From the NCBI GenBank assembly GCA_029265335.1, contig JAJUJN010000042.1:1-10510 (forward strand): a stretch of 10,510 nucleotides of DNA, read 5' to 3'. The DNA is from Alcaligenaceae bacterium. GTDB taxonomy: Bacteria > Pseudomonadota > Gammaproteobacteria > Burkholderiales > Burkholderiaceae_B. Of the stretch, positions 7,492 to 10,510 are shown in pieces. The notes beneath the pieces are model-generated. The model saw nothing but the letters and a program-made list of their open reading frames with translations, was not told where the DNA came from and did not search any database. Within the stretch, counting starts at the first letter, position 1. The number at the start of each line of letters is the position of its first letter. Position numbers and translations under genes: made by a program.

Positions 7492-7693
7492 GAAGTTCTC
7501 CCGGTTGCGGCTGCTGCCAGAAGTCATATCGTGGCGGCAGTTCAGCAGAGGCACAATACGGGCTTCACGCAAGTCGCTGACGCCTTGCAGGGTTCACGCA
7601 CGGCAGCGATTGGGCCCTATGATGGGCCGCGGCGCAAACTCGCGGTATCGTCGCGCATTGGCGTTACCACCCCACAGGAAGCAGCCTAAGGTC
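7492..7693. promoter_or_regulatory. Divergent intergenic region with weak promoter candidates
   Basis: This 202-nt gap lies between two divergent starts and must hold promoters for both. On the plus strand TATGAT (7619-7624) resembles a -10 box, about 70 nt before the membrane-protein ATG, with only a poor -35 candidate (TTCACG, 19 nt upstream). The 8-mer TTCACGCA occurs twice in direct orientation at 7564-7571 and 7593-7600, 29 nt apart. An imperfect inverted repeat (CTGCTGCC at 7511-7518, GGCGGCAG at 7533-7540) lies in the leader of the minus-strand gene. None of these is strong enough to call an operator. Confidence 0.3.
7498..7502 (-). promoter_or_regulatory. Shine-Dalgarno that decides the receiver/Fis gene start
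   Basis: The minus strand has GGGAG (7502-7498), then six bases, then ATG at 7491. The two upstream in-frame ATGs have no comparable site. This supports the 267-residue product. Confidence 0.7.
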
Positions 7694-9358
7694 ATGGCCA
7701 CAAGAACTCACCCAGATCCCCCTGTTCGAGCGTTCACGGATGACGGCTGGGTGGCCTGGCTATTGGCCGCCCTTCCCGCCGTATTGCTGACCTTCTGGCT
7801 TTTTCCGCCGTCGTTTCTGCTCGGCCATGGCCTGTTCTTTCAGGATGGCGAAATCAACCGCGATATTTCAGGTTGGCTGTTTTTCGCACAAGACTCCTGG
7901 CAACGACCGCTCCTGTACACCCCGTGGCTCAACTACCCCGAAGGCATCAGTATCGCCTTCACCAACAGCATTCCGCTGATGGCCCTGTTGTTCAAACCGC
8001 TCATGCCCCTGCTACCGGAGGGCTTCCATTATTTCGGGCTCTGGCATGGCGTGGCGCTGCTGTTCCAGGCCTGGGGCGCTGTGTTCCTGGTGCGAAGCCT
8101 GGGTTGTTTACGCGCCTGGCAAGCGGTGCTGGCTGCCGGTTTCGCCGTGATCTGGCCGATCTGGCTGTTTCACTTCGGCCATTCCGGCCTGCTGGCGCAG
8201 GGCATCTTGTTGTGGGCCTTGGGGTTCATGCTGCGTGGCCAACGCGGGGTCTGGACCACCCAGAGCACCACGGTGGCATTGGTGCTCGTTTGCCAGCTCG
8301 CTTTGTTGCTGCATAACTACCTGTTGGTGATGTGTTACGCAATTTTCGTCGCGTGGCTGTTCGAGCAATGGCGAGACTCCGGTCGCGTTCTGGTGCAGCT
8401 GGTACGTTTAGCGGCGAGTGTTGCCCTCACCCTTCTATTGGCCGCCGTGCTGGGTTTTTTTGGGGCCAGCACCAGTGGCGGCGCCTATGGTGAACAAGGC
8501 CTTACGCTCACTTCATTATGGTGCGGCGGCTATGGCGCCGCTTGGCTCAACTGCAACCCCGGCACCGGCGAACACTATGCCTATCTGGGCTTCGGGGTGC
8601 TGCTTGTGATTGCGCTGGCATTGCTTTGGCAAGGGCATCGGTTGCCCAAGGCCTTGCGCGAGTACGCCTCCCTGGCGGTGTTGTCGGTCGTGTTGGTGGC
8701 CTTCGCCATGACGCACCGGGTGCTCATCGGTGATTCGGTGGTGGCCGAATTCCCTCTGCCCGAATGGTTTCTTCGTTGGGCCAATCTATTCGACGCCAGC
8801 GCGCGATTTGTGTGGCCCGTGGCCTGGCTGGTGTTTTTTGTGGCTTTTGCCGCCCTCGCTCGCAAGGGCTGGCTGGGGTTGATCATTCTGGTGCTGGCCC
8901 TGGGCCTGCAATGGGTAGACACCACCGTGCGCCGCGACGAAATCCGCATTGCGGCACGCATGCCCGGCACCGCGCCCGATCCGGCGTGGGAGCCAGCCAT
9001 GCGGGGAATCGCCCACGTGAGCATGTTCCCCGCCTTCGGCTGTGGTGAAATCGACCCATTCGCCTATCTGCCCGTGCAGCGCATCGCCGCGCTGCAAAAT
9101 GCCACCTTCAACACGGTGCACGCGCCACGCCTCGCCGCCAATTGCGAAGCCAAACACGCCCGCATGCAAGACGATCTGCGCGAAGGGCAGCTCCATCTCG
9201 CACCCGCGGTGCTACCGGCAGAAGCCCTGCCCAGAGGGATGCGGGTGGCAGCTCAACACGGGCAGTGCAAAACGCTACCGATTGCTCCCGTACTGTGGGG
9301 CGTTGCGCGGCCGCAGGAGCTACTGGCCTGTCGGGCCGAACCCGCTGATACCTGGTAG
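7694..9358 (+). CDS. Multi-pass inner-membrane protein, DUF6311-like, function unknown
   Basis: The 554-residue product has roughly ten hydrophobic segments: about 18-39, 114-134, 143-161, 165-181, 192-222, 236-256, 297-312, 323-340, 371-390 and 392-408. A polar, probably periplasmic, C-terminal domain follows at about 410-554. The first loop holds FFQDGEINRDISGWLFFAQD (48-67) and IAFTNSIPLMALLFKPL (87-103). A later motif is FDASARFVWPVAWLV (366-380). From memory these match the DUF6311 pattern (GW.FF, TDSIPL, SGRFFWP), whose layout is like GT-C glycosyltransferases, with acidic residues in the first periplasmic loop. Activity on a lipid-linked sugar is therefore a guess, not a finding. The frame is open upstream to 7433, but hydrophobicity begins only after ATG 7694. 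A poor AAGG stands two bases before this ATG and AGGAAG about 12 bases before it. The gene is alone on the plus strand, divergent from the receiver/Fis gene and convergent with the SMR remnant. No clear terminator follows, only an imperfect stem near 9376-9401. Confidence 0.78.
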   Translation: MATRTHPDPPVRAFTDDGWVAWLLAALPAVLLTFWLFPPSFLLGHGLFFQDGEINRDISGWLFFAQDSWQRPLLYTPWLNYPEGISIAFTNSIPLMALLFKPLMPLLPEGFHYFGLWHGVALLFQAWGAVFLVRSLGCLRAWQAVLAAGFAVIWPIWLFHFGHSGLLAQGILLWALGFMLRGQRGVWTTQSTTVALVLVCQLALLLHNYLLVMCYAIFVAWLFEQWRDSGRVLVQLVRLAASVALTLLLAAVLGFFGASTSGGAYGEQGLTLTSLWCGGYGAAWLNCNPGTGEHYAYLGFGVLLVIALALLWQGHRLPKALREYASLAVLSVVLVAFAMTHRVLIGDSVVAEFPLPEWFLRWANLFDASARFVWPVAWLVFFVAFAALARKGWLGLIILVLALGLQWVDTTVRRDEIRIAARMPGTAPDPAWEPAMRGIAHVSMFPAFGCGEIDPFAYLPVQRIAALQNATFNTVHAPRLAANCEAKHARMQDDLREGQLHLAPAVLPAEALPRGMRVAAQHGQCKTLPIAPVLWGVARPQELLACRAEPADTW

Positions 9359-9439
9359 GGTTTTTGACAGCCTTGGGGCGCCTGCGCGCGGCTCCAGGCA
9401 CCCGTTGCAACAGCAACTGCCGTAAAAGAAAAAGACCGC

Positions 9440-9592
9440 TCAAGACGCCACTTTCATGAGCGCCAAGCCGCCCACGATCAGGGCAGCGGCCACGATCCGC
9501 AGGGCATTAGTGGGTTCACCCAAAATAACGATGCCAACGAGAAAGGCGCCGACGGCCCCTATGCCCGTCCAGATGGTGTAGGCCGTTCCCGT
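9440..9592 (-). pseudogene. 3' remnant of an SMR (SugE/Gdx-like) efflux transporter gene
   Basis: The minus strand encodes about 50 residues that match the second half of small multidrug resistance proteins of the SugE/Gdx type. They begin TGTAYTIWTGIGAVGAFLVG, continue IVILGEPTNALRIVAAAL and end IVGGLALMKVAS before TGA (9440-9442). This corresponds to transmembrane helices 3 and 4 of a protein of about 105 residues. The 5' half, including the essential membrane glutamate of helix 1 and any start codon, is missing. The frame upstream runs into a TAA inside the atp terminator loop, with no ATG, GTG or TTG between. Similarity stops within a few bases of that terminator's T-tract, so a deletion or rearrangement joined the two. 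The fragment is intact in frame, suggesting a fairly recent event. It cannot form a working transporter as it stands. Confidence 0.85.
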
Positions 9593-9593
9593 T

Positions 9594-9631
9594 AAAAAAA
9601 GCCCGCTGGCTTACACACCAGCGGGCTTTTT
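9594..9631 (-). terminator. Strong, symmetrical intrinsic terminator of the atp operon
   Basis: GCCCGCTGG (9601-9609) and CCAGCGGGC (9618-9626) form a perfect 9-bp GC-rich stem with an 8-nt loop. Seven A lie on the left side and five T on the right on the plus strand. On the minus strand the stem is followed by seven T, ideal for stopping atp transcripts 65 nt after the atpC stop. The A/T flanks could extend the stem, and the arrangement could also work for plus-strand transcripts coming from the membrane-protein gene. Confidence 0.93.
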
Positions 9632-9677
9632 GATCGGATTTGTGAGGCAGGCCACCGAGCGGAATTGCCTCGTTGGC

Positions 9678-9694
9678 CGTTTCACTTTGAAACG
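9678..9694 (-). repeat. Short perfect hairpin just after the atpC stop
   Basis: CGTTTCA (9678-9684) and TGAAACG (9688-9694) form a perfect 7-bp stem with a 3-nt loop, beginning two bases after the atpC stop. It has no U-tract and may be a 3' stabilising stem upstream of the main terminator. Confidence 0.5.
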
Positions 9695-9696
9695 CG

Positions 9697-10107
9697 TCAG
9701 CGGCGGAGCTTGCGTATGGCTGCCAGCTGAGCTGCCAACATGGCAAGCTCGGCTTCGACCACAGCCACTTCGGCCCGGTCTTTGGCGTTGCGCAGGGCTT
9801 CTTCAGCTTCTTGACGAGCCCGTTCGGCCTTGGCTTCGTCAAGATCCTGGCTCCGAATGGCGGTATCGGCCAGTACGGTGACCACACCGGGCTGTACCTC
9901 GAGCACGCCACCCGCCACAAACACCATTTCTTCGGAATCATCGGGACCGACGATCTTGACGGTGCCCGGGCGAATGCGCGAAATGAGCGGTGTGTGGCCA
10001 GGCAGGATGCCCAGCTCGCCAGCTTCGCCAGGCAGCGACACGAACTTTGCCTCACCGGCAAAGATCGAGGCTTCGGCGCTGACGACATCGACATGAATGG
10101 TTGCCAT
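9697..10107 (-). CDS. atpC: ATP synthase F1 subunit epsilon
   Basis: The epsilon subunit belongs to the central stalk of F1Fo ATP synthase; it links gamma to the c-ring and its C-terminal helices inhibit ATP hydrolysis. The 136-residue product has the N-terminal beta-sandwich domain (about 1-85), with the family motif [14 protein letters not shown] (30-43), and the C-terminal helical hairpin (about 88-136), rich in Glu, Ala and Arg. Length is normal. ATG at 10107 is supported by GAGGA six bases upstream. It follows atpD after 19 nt and ends the operon, with a strong terminator downstream. Confidence 0.97.
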   Translation of the reverse strand: MATIHVDVVSAEASIFAGEAKFVSLPGEAGELGILPGHTPLISRIRPGTVKIVGPDDSEEMVFVAGGVLEVQPGVVTVLADTAIRSQDLDEAKAERARQEAEEALRNAKDRAEVAVVEAELAMLAAQLAAIRKLRR

Positions 10108-10126
10108 GGGGCGTCCTCGAAAAGGA

Positions 10127-10510
<384 letters not shown>

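Noticed and set aside
6709..7689. A 326-codon open frame on the plus strand opposite the receiver/Fis gene
   Set aside because: The translation is rich in Arg, Gln and His with no domain pattern, while the minus strand shows a clear HTH and a strong Shine-Dalgarno. I take it as an antisense shadow.
7433..7693. N-terminal extension of the membrane protein by 87 residues
   Set aside because: The extension overlaps the divergent gene's start and leader, looks like random basic sequence, and precedes the first hydrophobic segment; ATG 7694 is the natural start.
9359..9439. Possible terminator between the membrane-protein gene and the SMR remnant
   Set aside because: There is an imperfect GGCGCCTG / CAGGCACC stem and a 5-bp GTTGC / GCAAC stem, but neither is followed by a T-tract on the plus strand.

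Overview
The window looks like the chromosome of a GC-rich betaproteobacterium, probably Burkholderiales and perhaps near Alcaligenaceae. This rests on the style of the proteins (AtpD, AtpC, HemE, PriA, Rep) and on the gene order, not on a database search. All recognisable housekeeping genes are on the minus strand, so the natural reading direction is from the right edge to the left edge.

Right part (about 9.4-10.5 kb): the 3' end of atpD, then complete atpC, the last two genes of the F1Fo ATP synthase operon. The operon closes with a strong symmetrical hairpin terminator. Immediately behind the terminator's T-tract lies the 3' half of a small multidrug resistance (SMR, SugE/Gdx-like) transporter gene with no start and no 5' half: a remnant.

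Middle (about 6.7-9.4 kb): an accessory-looking segment between the ATP synthase genes and hemE. It holds a plus-strand multi-pass membrane protein that resembles the DUF6311 family. Divergent from it is a minus-strand regulator-like gene: a receiver-like domain that lacks the phosphoacceptor Asp and the conserved Lys, joined to a Fis-type DNA-binding helix-turn-helix. The regulator is followed after 32 nt by hemE, so the two may be co-transcribed.

Left part (1-6.65 kb): hemE (uroporphyrinogen decarboxylase), a 372-nt intergenic region with a terminator-like hairpin and a perfect DnaA-box match, then priA, rep and a PLP-dependent aminotransferase. priA and rep share one base in a TGATG stop/start overlap, and the aminotransferase follows rep after 55 nt, so these three probably form one operon. 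PriA and Rep both belong to replication restart, and this PriA lacks most of the region that holds the winged-helix domain in E. coli.

I found no tRNA, rRNA, CRISPR array, insertion sequence or phage gene. Nothing here is clearly a new defence or mobile system. The best leads are the degenerate receiver-Fis protein beside an orphan membrane protein, the coupled priA-rep pair, and the SMR remnant fused to the atp terminator.
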